Shown piece by piece: positions 6,421 to 6,644 of a stretch of 6,644 nucleotides of DNA. A program made the translations under genes and the position numbers. The DNA is taken from the NCBI GenBank assembly GCA_900546795.1, contig UREG01000085.1, forward strand, positions 1 through 6,644, in the 5' to 3' direction. The notes under the pieces are model-generated. The model did no database searches and had not been told where the DNA came from. It was given only the letters and a program-made list of their open reading frames with translations. How positions within the stretch are numbered: the stretch's first letter is position 1; each line of letters begins with the position of its first letter. The stretch is from an uncultured Veillonellaceae bacterium (GTDB lineage Bacteria; Bacillota; Negativicutes; Veillonellales; Megasphaeraceae).

Positions 6421-6461
6421 TACCCTCTTTACTGGATAAAACTGGTAAGGAGGGTATTTTT
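6421..6461 (+). terminator. Intrinsic terminator of the feoAB operon
   Basis: TACCCTC (6421-6427) pairs with GAGGGTA (6450-6456), and the stem continues inward through TTTACTGG with CTGGTAAG using three G:U pairs, to 15 bp in all around the loop ATAAAA (6436-6441). A run of five T (6457-6461) follows at once. It lies 37 nt after the feoB stop. The opposite strand has no T run after the stem, so it acts in one direction. Confidence 0.92.
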
Positions 6462-6644
6462 AGTGTGAAAAAATAAAAGTTGTAAGAGGTGTAAAAGAAA
6501 AAACTATGTATTTTTTCTCTGGTCTGTCCTGAAAATAAAAAAATTTAATAAAAATATTTTGCGTATAAATAACTGGTGAAAATGAAAAAATCTCCTTTAT
6601 ATATAATAATAAGGAAATCCTCGCACCAGGCAGAGAAAGAAATT
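6462..6644. other. AT-rich intergenic tail, no supported gene
   Basis: This stretch after the feoAB terminator holds no gene I can support. It contains an A/T-only style inverted repeat, AGAAAAAA (6496-6503) with TTTTTTCT (6511-6518) around a 7-nt gap, which could be a weak secondary terminator or an operator. A perfect TATAAT hexamer stands at 6602-6607, but with no -35 at the right distance. An ATG at 6582-6584 opens a frame without a stop to the right edge (21 codons beginning MKKSPLY), with only a poor ribosome site (TGGTGA, a few bases upstream) and three consecutive ATA codons. The region probably carries the promoter or leader of the next gene to the right. Confidence 0.5.

Noticed and set aside
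6582..6644. A possible gene start running off the right edge (MKKSPLY...)
   Set aside because: Only 21 codons are visible, the ribosome site is poor and there are three ATA codons in a row. It is too weak to call as a CDS without the sequence to the right.
6615..6644. Possible beginning of a structured leader (riboswitch or T-box) at the right edge
   Set aside because: Too few bases are visible and no diagnostic paired element or conserved core can be identified.

Overview
The window reads as a stretch of ordinary chromosome from a low-to-moderate GC Firmicute. My best guess is the Negativicutes (Veillonella/Megasphaera/Dialister-like). The basis is AT-rich intergenic DNA with strong AGGAGG ribosome sites, sigma-A-like promoters, factor-independent terminators, and the company of a small malic enzyme, a eukaryote-type hexokinase and a two-gene feoAB operon. 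The lineage is an inference from gene content and style only. I see no phage, transposon, CRISPR, tRNA or rRNA signal, and no gene whose composition obviously differs from its neighbours.

The layout is five transcription units on alternating strands: (1) the last 80 codons of an M18-family metallo-aminopeptidase (+), ending in a hairpin terminator shared with the converging next gene; (2) a D-2-hydroxyacid dehydrogenase (-, 297-1253); (3) a 154-bp divergent promoter region, then a malic enzyme (+, 1408-2583), followed by a very strong symmetric terminator at 2610-2666; (4) a eukaryotic-type hexokinase/glucokinase (-, 2748-3986); (5) a 127-bp divergent promoter region with a Fur-box-like sequence, then feoA and feoB (+, 4114-6383, overlapping by ATGA) and a strong terminator at 6421-6461. 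The last 183 bases are AT-rich and hold no gene I can support, although a short reading frame runs off the right edge.

Functionally, units 2-4 are central carbon enzymes that do not form an operon: 2-hydroxyacid/2-keto acid interconversion, malate to pyruvate decarboxylation, and sugar phosphorylation at the head of glycolysis. FeoAB is the ferrous iron importer typical of anaerobes, and its promoter region looks Fur-controlled. No previously undescribed system is evident. The items most worth a second look are the bacterial hexokinase of eukaryotic type, which keeps all eight glucose-contact residues, the His-rich segment in FeoB just after its G domain, and the candidate Fur site in front of feoA.
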